In this document: positions 35,218 to 44,342 of the stretch, in pieces
Layout of the letters: each line of letters begins with the position of its first letter
How positions within the stretch are numbered: the first letter of the stretch is position 1
DNA from: CAYFXE01 sp964347035
GTDB lineage: Bacteria > Acidobacteriota > Aminicenantia > Aminicenantales > Aminicenantaceae
Assembly (NCBI GenBank): GCA_964347035.1
Contig: CAYFXE010000008.1
Span: forward strand, 20,226 to 84,225
Length of the DNA stretch: 64,000 nucleotides
Direction of reading: 5' to 3'
Made by a program: the position numbers and the translations under genes
Notes under the pieces: generated by a model
Told to the model about the DNA's origin: nothing
Database searches by the model: none
The model's input: only the letters and a program-made list of their open reading frames with translations

Positions 35218-35595
35218 ATGTGTGAAGACGATATTTTCTGTGGGATTAACAAGGCCAAATCAGGAAGCATCGAAGAAATGAGCGACCTGGAGAAAAAACA
35301 TACTCCTGTCATCGAAGCTCCGCCAAGTGTTAAGAAAGGAGAACCCTTCGAAGTTCAGGTAGAAGTGGGAAAGCACATGAAACACCCCAATGAAAATGCG
35401 CATTTCATCGAATGGATGGAATTATACTCGGGCAACACCTTCCTCGCCAGGGTCGATCTCGTCCCCAGACTCACTGAACCGATAGTGAAATTCACCGTTT
35501 CCTTAGATCACGCTCATGCCTTAGTGGCCAAGGAAAGATGCAACCTCCACGGCCAGTGGCAGAGCCTGCCTTTCGAGATCAAAATCGAAGAGTAA
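35218..35595 (+). CDS. Superoxide reductase (neelaredoxin type)
   Basis: 125 residues. It reduces superoxide to peroxide at a mononuclear Fe centre ligated by four His and one Cys; the expected ligands are H28 (EKKHTPVI), H56 and H62 (KHPNENAHFIEW), and C108 and H111 (CNLHGQW). The N-terminal desulforedoxin domain is absent, so it is the one-iron class, though two extra cysteines (C2, C8) precede the core. ATG 35218 follows GGAGGA; longer open frames upstream overlap the DUF2769 gene. It marks an anaerobe exposed to oxygen at times. Confidence 0.92.
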   Translation: MCEDDIFCGINKAKSGSIEEMSDLEKKHTPVIEAPPSVKKGEPFEVQVEVGKHMKHPNENAHFIEWMELYSGNTFLARVDLVPRLTEPIVKFTVSLDHAHALVAKERCNLHGQWQSLPFEIKIEE

Positions 35596-35765
35596 ATTTC
35601 AAACGTCCGATTTTTCACATCCCCTCTTCAAAATCGTCCATCTCTATATCTTGGGAAAAGACCTCTTGAAACAACGCTTCTCCAAAAATCATGTTCCCCA
35701 TTCAATAATTCACCACCTTTAATCTATCTATGATGTAACCCAATATGGAGGATACATCTTTCCGG

Positions 35766-35794
35766 TTGACATCCTGCAGATTCTCATCTAGATT
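35766..35794 (+). promoter_or_regulatory. Sigma70-like promoter upstream of the PD-(D/E)XK nuclease gene
   Basis: Perfect TTGACA (35766-35771), 17-base spacer and TAGATT (35789-35794). The predicted start is about 35801, giving a leader of about 50 bases before the ATG at 35850. Confidence 0.5.
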
Positions 35795-35849
35795 GAATGC
35801 ACAACTTTATAAGAGATGGCATGAATTCAGGGAGAACTGAAAGAAATTC

Positions 35850-37067
35850 ATGAAGAAAAACAGATACTCCTACAGTAAAATCGAAAATTTTATGCAATGT
35901 CAACTCCAGTACAAATACAGGTATATTGATAGAATGAAGACTGAGGTTGAGACAATCGAAGCTTTCATGGGAAATCGCGTCCATGAAGCCCTCAAAGACC
36001 TGTATGATTTCGTCAAGAACAGGGTCGTTAAGCCCCAGGAGTGGCTTCTTTCCAGGTACGAGGACCACTGGAAGAAAAAATTCCACAGCTCGGTCAAGGT
36101 AGTAAAAGCAGAACTCACGGTAGAGGATTATTATCAGAAGGGCAGACAATGCCTGATCGATTACTACGATGAATATAAACCGTTCGACCGGACAAAAATC
36201 GTCAAAACAGAAGAGCTGCTGTATTTCAACCTGAGACGTGGGGAGGAGGAATTCCTTTTCTCGGGAATCCTGGATCGGTTGGATTGGGATGATAAAGCGG
36301 GAAGATTTGAAATTCATGACTACAAAACCTCAGGATCGCTCATGTCTCAACATGAAGCAGACGCAGATCTCCAGCTGGCTCTATATCAGATAGCTCTTAC
36401 TGAAAAATGGCCCGAAGCCGATAACGCAAAACTTGTCTGGCATTACCTTCTGTTCAACAAGCAGGTTGAATCTTCCAGAACCCGGGAACAATTGATCCAG
36501 GTGCAGGAGAAGCTAATCGACCGGATTAAACAGGTCGAGGCCTGTCAGGAATTTTCTCCGAACAAGAGTGCCCTGTGCGACTGGTGTGGGTATCAGGATA
36601 TCTGTCCTCTGTGGAAACATCCTCAGAAGGTCGAAAAACTCGACGCCAATGAATACCTGAAGGATCCAGGTGTTAAGCTCGTCTCCCGGTATGTGGCGTT
36701 GGAGGAAGAAAAGAAGGCGTTGAAAAAGAAAATATTTGACATCGAACTAGACCAGAAAAAAATTGAAGACGCCGCCATACAGCTGGCCGAAAAAGACGAC
36801 CTTCGCGTCATTGATGGCCCTGATAGCCAGCTCTGGATAACCATCAAGGAAGAACTCAGTGCACCGACGCGAAGGGAAGACGAAGAGAAATGGGAAAGCT
36901 TGAGGGGATACCTGATTGAAAAGAACAGGTATGTCGATGTTTCCACCGTGAACAACAATATGCTCAACCGGATGCTCAGGGAATGGCCTCAAGATTTTGT
37001 TGACAATATAAAGAAATTCTTGACAAAAAAAGTCATCAAAAAGGTTGATCTCAAGAAGAGGTCTTAG
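35850..37067 (+). CDS. PD-(D/E)XK nuclease family protein with probable [4Fe-4S] clamp (RecB/AddB/Cas4 type)
   Basis: 405 residues. The nuclease core shows GNRVHEALKDLY, GILDRLDWDD (Asp), HDYKTSG (the D/E-x-K pair) and the QLALYQIAL helix. One cysteine near the N-terminus (QC17) and three in CDWCGYQDIC are spaced as in AddB and Cas4, where four Cys hold an Fe-S cluster that closes the nuclease ring. The last ~150 residues are a charged, helical tail (KKALKKKIFDIELDQKK). No cas gene or CRISPR repeat and no helicase lies nearby, so it is a stand-alone repair or mobile-element nuclease. Confidence 0.82.
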   Translation: MKKNRYSYSKIENFMQCQLQYKYRYIDRMKTEVETIEAFMGNRVHEALKDLYDFVKNRVVKPQEWLLSRYEDHWKKKFHSSVKVVKAELTVEDYYQKGRQCLIDYYDEYKPFDRTKIVKTEELLYFNLRRGEEEFLFSGILDRLDWDDKAGRFEIHDYKTSGSLMSQHEADADLQLALYQIALTEKWPEADNAKLVWHYLLFNKQVESSRTREQLIQVQEKLIDRIKQVEACQEFSPNKSALCDWCGYQDICPLWKHPQKVEKLDANEYLKDPGVKLVSRYVALEEEKKALKKKIFDIELDQKKIEDAAIQLAEKDDLRVIDGPDSQLWITIKEELSAPTRREDEEKWESLRGYLIEKNRYVDVSTVNNNMLNRMLREWPQDFVDNIKKFLTKKVIKKVDLKKRS

Positions 37068-37123
37068 AAGAGGCCTATAAGAACGTCTTTCAAGACAGAA
37101 AAAGAGGCCTTCAGGTAAAAAAA

Positions 37124-37645
37124 ATGAATAAAAAGAGGAGGACATCGAATATGGTCGTCCCAACAATCATCATGGCTGTTTTAGCCCTAATTCTCCTTTT
37201 TGTCGGGTATTCGAAAGGGGAAGGCCAGCACACGACAGGATTAAAATCCGCCCTAAACATGATAGTGGAGATTCTCCCCTTACTCATATTCGCTTTTATC
37301 GTCGCAGGAATGGTCCAGACACTCTTACCCAAAGAACTCCTCTCTAGATGGATAGGAGAAGAGTCTGGTCTAAAAGGCATTTTCATCGGGACTTTGGCCG
37401 GAGGCTTAACTCCAGGCGGACCTTACGTTAGCCTCCCTCTCGTGGCCGGATTCCTGCGCACCGGAGCCAGCGTGGGAACCATGGTGGCCTATCTTACGGG
37501 CTGGTCATTGTGGGCGGTGGGTCGAATGCCCATGGAGATAGGCATTCTCGGGTGGAAATTTGTCATCGCTCGTCTGGCTGCGACCTTCTTCTTCCCTCCG
37601 ATTGCAGGATATATTGCCCAGACATTCTTTTCCAGCTTCAAATAA
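37124..37645 (+). CDS. Half-size permease (ArsP/DUF318-like)
   Basis: 173 residues, four or five membrane helices. The segment EILPLLIFAFIVAG and the glycine/proline-rich loop GTLAGGLTPGGPYVSLPLVA match one half of the two-repeat permease family that includes organoarsenical and unknown exporters. As only one repeat is present, it would need to dimerise. ATG 37124 (or 37151). No arsenic or metal regulator is nearby, so the cargo is unknown. Same strand as the nuclease, 56 bases downstream. Confidence 0.7.
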   Translation: MNKKRRTSNMVVPTIIMAVLALILLFVGYSKGEGQHTTGLKSALNMIVEILPLLIFAFIVAGMVQTLLPKELLSRWIGEESGLKGIFIGTLAGGLTPGGPYVSLPLVAGFLRTGASVGTMVAYLTGWSLWAVGRMPMEIGILGWKFVIARLAATFFFPPIAGYIAQTFFSSFK

Positions 37646-37718
37646 CCAACCCGCTTACACAAAATTCATTCTTTATCCTCAGGAGAACAAATCCATTCTT
37701 ATATGTTTTGAGTGTGTT

Positions 37719-39905
37719 CTATTTCAGGCTGCGTCGCCAGAAATCGAGCATGAGATTATACAGATGTATCTGAGCAGGATTGTCACGGATGCCGTGTTTT
37801 CTCCAGGGATAGATCATCATTTCGAACGGAATATGATGCTCGATGAGCTCGTCGACGAACGCGTACGTGTTTTGAGGATGGACATTGTCATCATACGTGC
37901 CATGAACGATCAACAGTCTCCCTTTGAGGTTAGAGGCGGCCAAAACCGATGATGTCTCCTCATAGCCTTCTGGATTATTCTGGGGCGTGTCCTGGTAGCG
38001 TTCTGTGTAGATTGTGTCATAAAAATGCCAGTCAGAGACAGGGGCCACGGCAATACCCGCTTTAAAAGCATCGCAGTGGGTCATGGTGTAGAGAGTGGTG
38101 CATCCGCCTCCACTCCAGCCCCAGATACCGAGCCTTTCGGCGTCTATATAGGGGAAGCTCCTGATCCATCGAATACCAGATAATATATCTTTGACGTTCT
38201 GCATTCCGTAGGCTTGTCTGTAGACTGAAATAGCCAGAGCCTTGTTTTTCATCATGCCTGCTCTGACCTCAAAGGTGAACACAAAAAATCCCTCTTGACA
38301 GAGGAGGCTATTCCACAACGTCCGGCGACCCCAGCGGTCGACAACCGTGGGGGCATCCGGACCACCGTAGACGTAAATGATGGCCGGGTATTTTTTCTGT
38401 GGATTAAATGATACAGGCCTGGTCATCATCACGGGAAGAAGGAGCCCATCATCAGTCTTGAATGTATGGAACTCAGGAAAGGAAATCGGGTAATCGAGGA
38501 GGATATCCTTAGCTGAAGAGCTGACTGTTAAAATTGGCTCTCCCCCTGCGTTGTAGAGAGAAAGTGAAGGAGGTTCAGATGAACTGGAGTAACTATCGAG
38601 AAAATACTCCCGGGATGGGGAAATCTGGACAGCATGAATCCCATCCTGTCGCGTTATCCGTTCGAGCTCAGATCCATCCAGGTTGACACGGAAAAGATGC
38701 CTCTCTTTCAGAGATTTCTTGTTTGATGAAAAATAGACCAGGTTCTTTAACCCATCAACTCCGACCACAGAGAAAACCATAAAATCCCCTTGGGTTAACT
38801 GTCTAAGAAGCCGACCATCTCTTCGGTAAAGGTACAGGTGCTGGTAGCCATCTCGTTCGGAAAGCCAAATGAAACGCTGGCCATCCTTAAGAAAGCGGAG
38901 AGAATTATTCAGGTTTATCCAAGCCGCTTGTTTCTCTTTCAGAATTTCTCGGCTTCGGCCACTTCGTCTACTGGCGATCAAAAGCCTGAGTTCGGATTGC
39001 CGACGGTTCATCGTCTGGACCGCGATCTCCTTGCTCTCAGGAAGCCAGTTAAACCGGGCTAAGTATTCATACATCCCACAGTCCATCCAGGTCGTCTTCG
39101 CTGAAACAAGTTCGACAATTCCCAGGCGCACCTTGGGATTGACCTGGCCGGCCTTCGGATAACGCTGCCTGATGGCTTCTTGTGTGGCCGGCTCAAAATT
39201 GACAAAGGTTGAAACGGACACAGAAGAATCATCGGTTTGAAGATAGGCAATTGCTTCTGAATCAGGAGACCAGGTGTAGGGGAGAGAAGTTCGGTCATAA
39301 ATTTCCTCCCAATAAACCCAAGATAGGGTACCGTTTAGAAGAGTCTCTGTCGCTCCAGAAGTCAACCGTATAAGAGACTCCTCTCTCCAATCCAGAGCGT
39401 AAATATCGTTATCTCTTATAAAACTAATCCATTTCCCGTCAGGAGAAAATGTCACGGAAGTTTCTTCAGCCTCAGTCCTTGTCAGGCGTTTGACAGCTGA
39501 GTCAGAAATCTGAACACAGTACAGGTCATCATCCAGTATATAGACCAGAGCCTGGCCCTTAGGATCAACAGCCTCTGGCCATTCTATTTCTTCTGGCGCT
39601 TCCTCACCAACCATCTTCTCAAAAGCTTTGAGAACTCTACCTCTATCGATGGCCGCAGTCCGTTCTCCTGGCATCCTAGGGTCGAAAAGCTCTAGTGTCC
39701 GGATTCCCTTAGCCTTTTGGTAATCGAGCAGGAGAACGGATCCATCGTCGAGCCAGGTGTAGCGAGGGGGACGAAATTTCTCTTGTATTTCTTCATCAAA
39801 CAGCCACTCAACTGTCAATTTTTTTGGGGGAACTTTTTGAGAAAAAGGGAATAGTTGAATAGCCAAGATTAAAATAAAAAAAGCAATACTAGGCACCCTT
39901 TTCAT
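37719..39905 (-). CDS. S9-family (dipeptidyl peptidase IV-like) serine peptidase, secreted
   Basis: About 728 residues: signal peptide (MKRVPSIAFFILILAIQLF), an N-terminal beta-propeller of DPP4 type, then the alpha/beta-hydrolase domain with nucleophile GWSGGG, the Asp in HGTYDDNVHP and the His in WRKHGIRD. It would release Xaa-Pro or similar dipeptides from peptide N-termini in the periplasm. ATG 39905 follows AAGGAG; an earlier in-frame start at 40004 would put 33 non-signal residues in front. It is divergent from tldD, with 144 bases between. Confidence 0.92.
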   Translation of the reverse strand: MKRVPSIAFFILILAIQLFPFSQKVPPKKLTVEWLFDEEIQEKFRPPRYTWLDDGSVLLLDYQKAKGIRTLELFDPRMPGERTAAIDRGRVLKAFEKMVGEEAPEEIEWPEAVDPKGQALVYILDDDLYCVQISDSAVKRLTRTEAEETSVTFSPDGKWISFIRDNDIYALDWREESLIRLTSGATETLLNGTLSWVYWEEIYDRTSLPYTWSPDSEAIAYLQTDDSSVSVSTFVNFEPATQEAIRQRYPKAGQVNPKVRLGIVELVSAKTTWMDCGMYEYLARFNWLPESKEIAVQTMNRRQSELRLLIASRRSGRSREILKEKQAAWINLNNSLRFLKDGQRFIWLSERDGYQHLYLYRRDGRLLRQLTQGDFMVFSVVGVDGLKNLVYFSSNKKSLKERHLFRVNLDGSELERITRQDGIHAVQISPSREYFLDSYSSSSEPPSLSLYNAGGEPILTVSSSAKDILLDYPISFPEFHTFKTDDGLLLPVMMTRPVSFNPQKKYPAIIYVYGGPDAPTVVDRWGRRTLWNSLLCQEGFFVFTFEVRAGMMKNKALAISVYRQAYGMQNVKDILSGIRWIRSFPYIDAERLGIWGWSGGGCTTLYTMTHCDAFKAGIAVAPVSDWHFYDTIYTERYQDTPQNNPEGYEETSSVLAASNLKGRLLIVHGTYDDNVHPQNTYAFVDELIEHHIPFEMMIYPWRKHGIRDNPAQIHLYNLMLDFWRRSLK

Positions 39906-39991
39906 CACTTTCGTCTCCTTCTCTCCATTTTTTTGTGAGATGATGACATTCAATATCTCCTTCTTTAAATTGAACATTATTTTTATAATTT

Positions 39992-40020
39992 TTGCTTCAG
40001 ACATTCAAGTCTATTATAAT
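39992..40020 (+). promoter_or_regulatory. Sigma70-like promoter for the tldD-tldE pair
   Basis: TTGCTT (39992-39997), 17-base spacer and perfect TATAAT (40015-40020). The predicted start is about 40027, with AAGAGGT just ahead of the ATG at 40050. Confidence 0.5.
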
Positions 40021-40049
40021 AATCAAAAGTTTTTTTAAAGAGGTATCAA

Positions 40050-41573
40050 ATGAGAAATTATATTATCGAAGACATCCCACGTCGGAAGTTTCTTGAAATG
40101 AGCCTCAAAGGAGGGGTGGCTCTAGCCGCAACCCCTTCACTCATGATGTATCTTTTATCCTCGAAAGCTTCAGGCACAGAGCTTGAGCTCGACCCGCAGC
40201 TTCTCCAAAAAGTAATTCAACATGCCCTCAAGAAAGGAGGGGAATTCGCAGAAGTGTATGTAGAAGATAGAATCTCCCGTCGGATTGTCATGGAGGAATC
40301 GAAATTTAAGAGCGCTGTCTCCAGCATCCGCCAAGGGGCGGGAGTGAGAGTCATCAGCGGAGAAAAGACGGGTTATGCCTACACAGACGAGCTATCTGAG
40401 GAAAAGCTTCTCAGAGCAGCTGAAGTGGCTTCTTATGTCGCCAAAGGCGCTAAAACAACCGGACCTATTGAGATCAAAGAAGCTAAGAGAGATTCTTTTA
40501 TCACGGTTAAGCTGCCTCTAGATGAATTGGCCGATGAGAAGAGGCTCGAAGTCATAAAACGGGCCAACCAGGCAGCCCTGGATTATGATCCCAAAATAAA
40601 GATGGCCATGATCAGCTATTATGATGAAACAAGGGGCAGAACGATTGCCAACAGCGAAAGGCTCCTCGTTAAAGACAGACTCCCTCTGTTGTTTTTTATC
40701 GTCCAGACATTAGGCGTTGGGAATAACACCCGGCACATGAGCCGAGAGAGACTGAGCCGTCACTCTGGCTTCGAGATGTTTGATGAGGTCAAGCCCGAGG
40801 AAGTTGCCCGCAGAGCAGCCCGCGAAGCTGTTGCTATGCTCGATGCCAAAGCGGCTCCGGCAGGGATAATGGATGTCGTCATGCAGAATGGATGGGGCGG
40901 AGTTTTGGTTCACGAAGCGGTCGGCCATCCCCTAGAAGCGGATAACATCGCTGAAAAAATTGGTGCCTTTACCGGAAAATTAGGCCAGAAAGTCGCCAGT
41001 GATGTCTTCACAATGGTGGATGACGGCACTCTTCCTAACCGGAGAGGAACAACCAATTTTGACGACGAGGGAACCCAGATGAAACGCAATGTTCTGATCA
41101 GGAATGGCGTGCTCGAAAAATACATGACTGACATCTTATCAGCCAAACAAATCAACAGGAAACGCACAGGAAACGGCCGCCGGGAAAGTTTTCGTTATAT
41201 TCCGATCCCGAGGATGACGAACACCTTTATCGAAAAGGGGAAGGATAAACCTGAAGATATACTGAAAAGCACGAAGAACGGGCTGTACGTTCAAAGCCTC
41301 AGCGGAGGAAGCGTGAACCCCATCACTGGAGTTTTTAATTTTACCTGCCGCGAGGCCTATATCATCGAAAACGGTAAGAAAACCGCCCCTGTTAAAGGAG
41401 CCACGTTGATCGGGAATTGCCTGGACATCATATCCAACATAGATGCGGTTGGTGATGACCTGGATTTTGGTCCAGGCATCTGCGGTAAAGGGCAGGCTGC
41501 TGAAGTCTCGGCTGGTCAGCCCACAGTCAGGATCCGAGGCATCAATGTTGGTGGCAGCCGAGCCCGGCGGTAA
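40050..41573 (+). CDS. tldD: TldD-family metallopeptidase with a predicted Tat signal
   Basis: 507 residues. The zinc motif HEAVGH (within VLVHEAVGHPLEADN) and the C-terminal GVFNFTCREAYIIENGK mark it as TldD, the catalytic half of the TldD/TldE protease that trims unfolded or RiPP-type peptides. Unusually, the N-terminus reads DIPRRKFLEMSLKGGVALAA, a twin-arginine motif plus hydrophobic stretch. Family members normally begin at the core and stay in the cytoplasm. The TldE gene follows after 17 bases. The Tat call rests on pattern only. Confidence 0.9.
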   Translation: MRNYIIEDIPRRKFLEMSLKGGVALAATPSLMMYLLSSKASGTELELDPQLLQKVIQHALKKGGEFAEVYVEDRISRRIVMEESKFKSAVSSIRQGAGVRVISGEKTGYAYTDELSEEKLLRAAEVASYVAKGAKTTGPIEIKEAKRDSFITVKLPLDELADEKRLEVIKRANQAALDYDPKIKMAMISYYDETRGRTIANSERLLVKDRLPLLFFIVQTLGVGNNTRHMSRERLSRHSGFEMFDEVKPEEVARRAAREAVAMLDAKAAPAGIMDVVMQNGWGGVLVHEAVGHPLEADNIAEKIGAFTGKLGQKVASDVFTMVDDGTLPNRRGTTNFDDEGTQMKRNVLIRNGVLEKYMTDILSAKQINRKRTGNGRRESFRYIPIPRMTNTFIEKGKDKPEDILKSTKNGLYVQSLSGGSVNPITGVFNFTCREAYIIENGKKTAPVKGATLIGNCLDIISNIDAVGDDLDFGPGICGKGQAAEVSAGQPTVRIRGINVGGSRARR

Positions 41574-41590
41574 ACCAAAAGGAGTGAATC

Positions 41591-42925
41591 ATGGACTACA
41601 AAGACTTAACTAAAACACTCGTTCAAAAATGTGTCAAAAAAGGAGCTGATGCTGCTGAAGTCTTCCTTCAATCAGGGCGCAACCTCAGCCTAAGAGTCCG
41701 CAACGGGGAGATCGAGACAGTCCAGGAATCGGCTCTTCGCGGCGTCGGCTTTCGCTTATTTGTTAAAGGAAGAATGGCTTTTTCTAGCTGCAACAACCTC
41801 TCGGAAAACACCCTGGATGAGGCCATCGCCAGTGCTGTCGAATACGCCAAACATACCACTGCTGACGAGAACAACATTCTCCCTGATGAGAAAGGAATAA
41901 CTGAGGTCAAGGAACTCTACGATCCACAAATTAGCCAGGTTCCGATGGAAAAAAAGATAGATCTCATTAAAAAGGCAGAAAAATTGGCCATGAAAGATCC
42001 CCGGATCACCAAGAGCGCCGGAGCCAGGTACTCGGAGGGCGAAGGAGAGGTATTCCTAGCCAATTCAAACGGTCTTTTGAAAAACTATACCGCCTCAGCC
42101 TGCTCCTACGGAGTCTCTGTCGTGGCCGAAAAAGACGAGCAGAAATCTTCGGGGAGTGAATTCTGCAGACGCCGATTCTTCTCCGATTTAAAACCGGTGG
42201 AGGAGATTGCCAACAAGGCGGCTCAGGATGCCTATGAAATGCTCGACCCCCAGATGATCCAAACGCAAAGAGCCTCAGTCATTTTCGATCCTGATGCGGC
42301 TCGAGCCATTCTGGGAGGGATTCTGGGCGCGATAAACGGTGAGCGGGTGATTCAAGGGGCCAGCTTCTTGGCAAAAAAGCTCAATCAAAAAATTGGGTCT
42401 GATTTGTTGACGATTATCGATGACGGCACGCGGTCAAAAGGACTGGCCAGCCAGCCGTTTGACGGGGAAGGCGTCCCGACACAAAGAAAAGTTATCATCG
42501 ACAAGGGAGTCCTCAAAGGGTTTATGTACAACACAATCGTCGCCAGGAGAGCCGGTGTCAAGAGCACAGGAAACGCCTCCCGGGGAGGATTCGGGAGTCT
42601 CCCAGGAATCGGTCCCCATAATTTCTATATGGACTCCGGCAAAAGCAATACAGAAGAGATTATAAAATCGACAAAAAAGGGCCTTCTTGTGAAAGGCGTC
42701 ACAGGTTACGGAATTAACCCTGTCAACGGGAATTTTAGCGGCGGTGCTTCAGGTTTCTGGATTGAAGAGGGAAAAATCCTCCATCCTGTCAAAGGATTAA
42801 CCATTGCTGGAACTGCCGATGAAATCCTCGACGGGATCGATACGGTCGCCGACGATCTGGACCTGAATCGAAGTATGACAGCCCCAACTTTTCGTGTTCT
42901 CGAGCTGCAAATCGGCGGTAAATAA
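41591..42925 (+). CDS. pmbA: TldE/PmbA-family protein (partner of TldD)
   Basis: 444 residues, the non-catalytic or regulatory half of the TldD/TldE heterodimer. It has the family N-terminal domain (GADAAEVFLQSG, VRNGEIETVQES) and the C-terminal GYGINPVNGNFSGGASGFWI, with no HExxxH. No signal peptide or Tat motif is present, in contrast with its partner, so it is either cytoplasmic or carried out together with TldD. A GGAGTG precedes the ATG. It is most likely co-transcribed with tldD. Confidence 0.9.
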   Translation: MDYKDLTKTLVQKCVKKGADAAEVFLQSGRNLSLRVRNGEIETVQESALRGVGFRLFVKGRMAFSSCNNLSENTLDEAIASAVEYAKHTTADENNILPDEKGITEVKELYDPQISQVPMEKKIDLIKKAEKLAMKDPRITKSAGARYSEGEGEVFLANSNGLLKNYTASACSYGVSVVAEKDEQKSSGSEFCRRRFFSDLKPVEEIANKAAQDAYEMLDPQMIQTQRASVIFDPDAARAILGGILGAINGERVIQGASFLAKKLNQKIGSDLLTIIDDGTRSKGLASQPFDGEGVPTQRKVIIDKGVLKGFMYNTIVARRAGVKSTGNASRGGFGSLPGIGPHNFYMDSGKSNTEEIIKSTKKGLLVKGVTGYGINPVNGNFSGGASGFWIEEGKILHPVKGLTIAGTADEILDGIDTVADDLDLNRSMTAPTFRVLELQIGGK

Positions 42926-42984
42926 AAAAGAGAGTGCGGCTCATTCCAAAACATTGATCTCGCAGATAGTCCTTCCAGAGAAAA

Positions 42985-44316
42985 ATGGAGAAAAAGACAA
43001 AAAACAAAAGAACTCTTTTCATAATTTTGATCTCGTCATTTATTCTCCTTTTCCTGGCATTTTCAACAGTCTATATGTACAAAAAAGTTATCGTCACAGA
43101 ACCAGATGAAGCCGATTTTTCAAGACTACGTACGCTTCCGTATTTAGCCGGTAAATACGAAGCTCCTCAACAAACCGAAGTGACTCAATTTATCCCAGAT
43201 ATGTCCTATGTTGGGATTAATCTATATATTTCTGCCCACAGGACAGCTGCGTTCTTGATGAATATGCGGGGCAAAGAGCTCCACAGATGGCGATACAATT
43301 TCAAGCAAGCTTTTCCTGATGCTGAAGACACTCACGTTTGGTACCGCCAGAAACAATGGAAAAAGTATTGGCGACGTGTGCATTTGTTCAATAACGGAGA
43401 CCTTTTGGCTATTTACGAAGGGAACGGTATTATCAAGATTGACAAACACTCCAACCTCATCTGGGCTACGAATGGATACTTTCATCATGATCTAGAGGTT
43501 GTCGATGATAAAATTTATGCCTTAAACAGAAGGCTGGTCACTCTTCCTCGAATCCACGAACAAGAGCCCATTCTAGAAGATCTGATAACCATCCTTGATG
43601 CCGATGGTCAGATTATTGAAAACATATCGATTCTTGAACTCTTCGAGAATTCAGAATACATGCCATTACTGGAAGGTATGCCTCCGGCCGGAGATATATT
43701 CCACACCAACACCCTCGAAATTTTCGACGGAAAATTTGCAGATAAATCCCCGGTATTCAAAAAGGGAAATGTTCTACTTTCTATGCGGATGACGGATACA
43801 ATCGCTATTGCTGATTTGGAAGTAAAAAAGATTGTTTGGGCCCAGAAACCAGGATTCTGGAAAACCCAACATCAACCCACCCTGCTCGAGAACGGAAATA
43901 TTCTTCTCTTCAACAATCTTCACATCGAGGAAAGAGCAGATAAAGCCGAATATGAACGATTGATGCAGACGAATGGGTATAAACTCATTAACGACAAGCT
44001 CTATACCGACAACAGATCGAGTGTTATCGAATTAAATCCCCTCACGATGGAGATCGATTGGGAATATAAAGGAGACGAGAACAACCCCTTCTTCTCCCTT
44101 GCCTCGGGTTCAAATCAAAGGTTGCCAAACGGTAATACCCTGATAACAGAATCCGACAGAGGAAGAGTTTTCGAGGTCAGTCCTGAGGGTAAGATTGTCT
44201 GGGAATATATCAACAAATACCGTACGGGGAAGAAAAAGAAAAAAATCGCAGCCATCTTTGAGCTCATCCGGTCTCGGCCAGACCCGGATTTCTTTTTAAA
44301 CTTCGAAAACAGATAA
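42985..44316 (+). CDS. Arylsulfotransferase (ASST)-like membrane-anchored beta-propeller protein
   Basis: 443 residues with an uncleaved N-terminal helix (FIILISSFILLFLAF). The extracytoplasmic part has propeller blades of ASST type: HLFNNGDLLAIYEGNGIIKI, HHDLEVVDDKI, QHQPTLLENGNILLFNN and RLPNGNTLITESDRGRVFEV. ASST enzymes move a sulfuryl group between phenols using a catalytic His; several histidines fit (HHD, QHQ, HTN). Many such proteins in environmental genomes have no tested activity. It is 59 bases after the tldE gene and may belong to the same transcript. Confidence 0.75.
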   Translation: MEKKTKNKRTLFIILISSFILLFLAFSTVYMYKKVIVTEPDEADFSRLRTLPYLAGKYEAPQQTEVTQFIPDMSYVGINLYISAHRTAAFLMNMRGKELHRWRYNFKQAFPDAEDTHVWYRQKQWKKYWRRVHLFNNGDLLAIYEGNGIIKIDKHSNLIWATNGYFHHDLEVVDDKIYALNRRLVTLPRIHEQEPILEDLITILDADGQIIENISILELFENSEYMPLLEGMPPAGDIFHTNTLEIFDGKFADKSPVFKKGNVLLSMRMTDTIAIADLEVKKIVWAQKPGFWKTQHQPTLLENGNILLFNNLHIEERADKAEYERLMQTNGYKLINDKLYTDNRSSVIELNPLTMEIDWEYKGDENNPFFSLASGSNQRLPNGNTLITESDRGRVFEVSPEGKIVWEYINKYRTGKKKKKIAAIFELIRSRPDPDFFLNFENR

Positions 44317-44342
44317 ATAGGCCTCTTGATAATCGGGGAGTA

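Noticed and set aside
35850..37067. Cas4 of a CRISPR system
   Set aside because: The nuclease has Cas4/AddB-type cysteines, but it is twice Cas4 length and no cas1/cas2 or repeat array is present.
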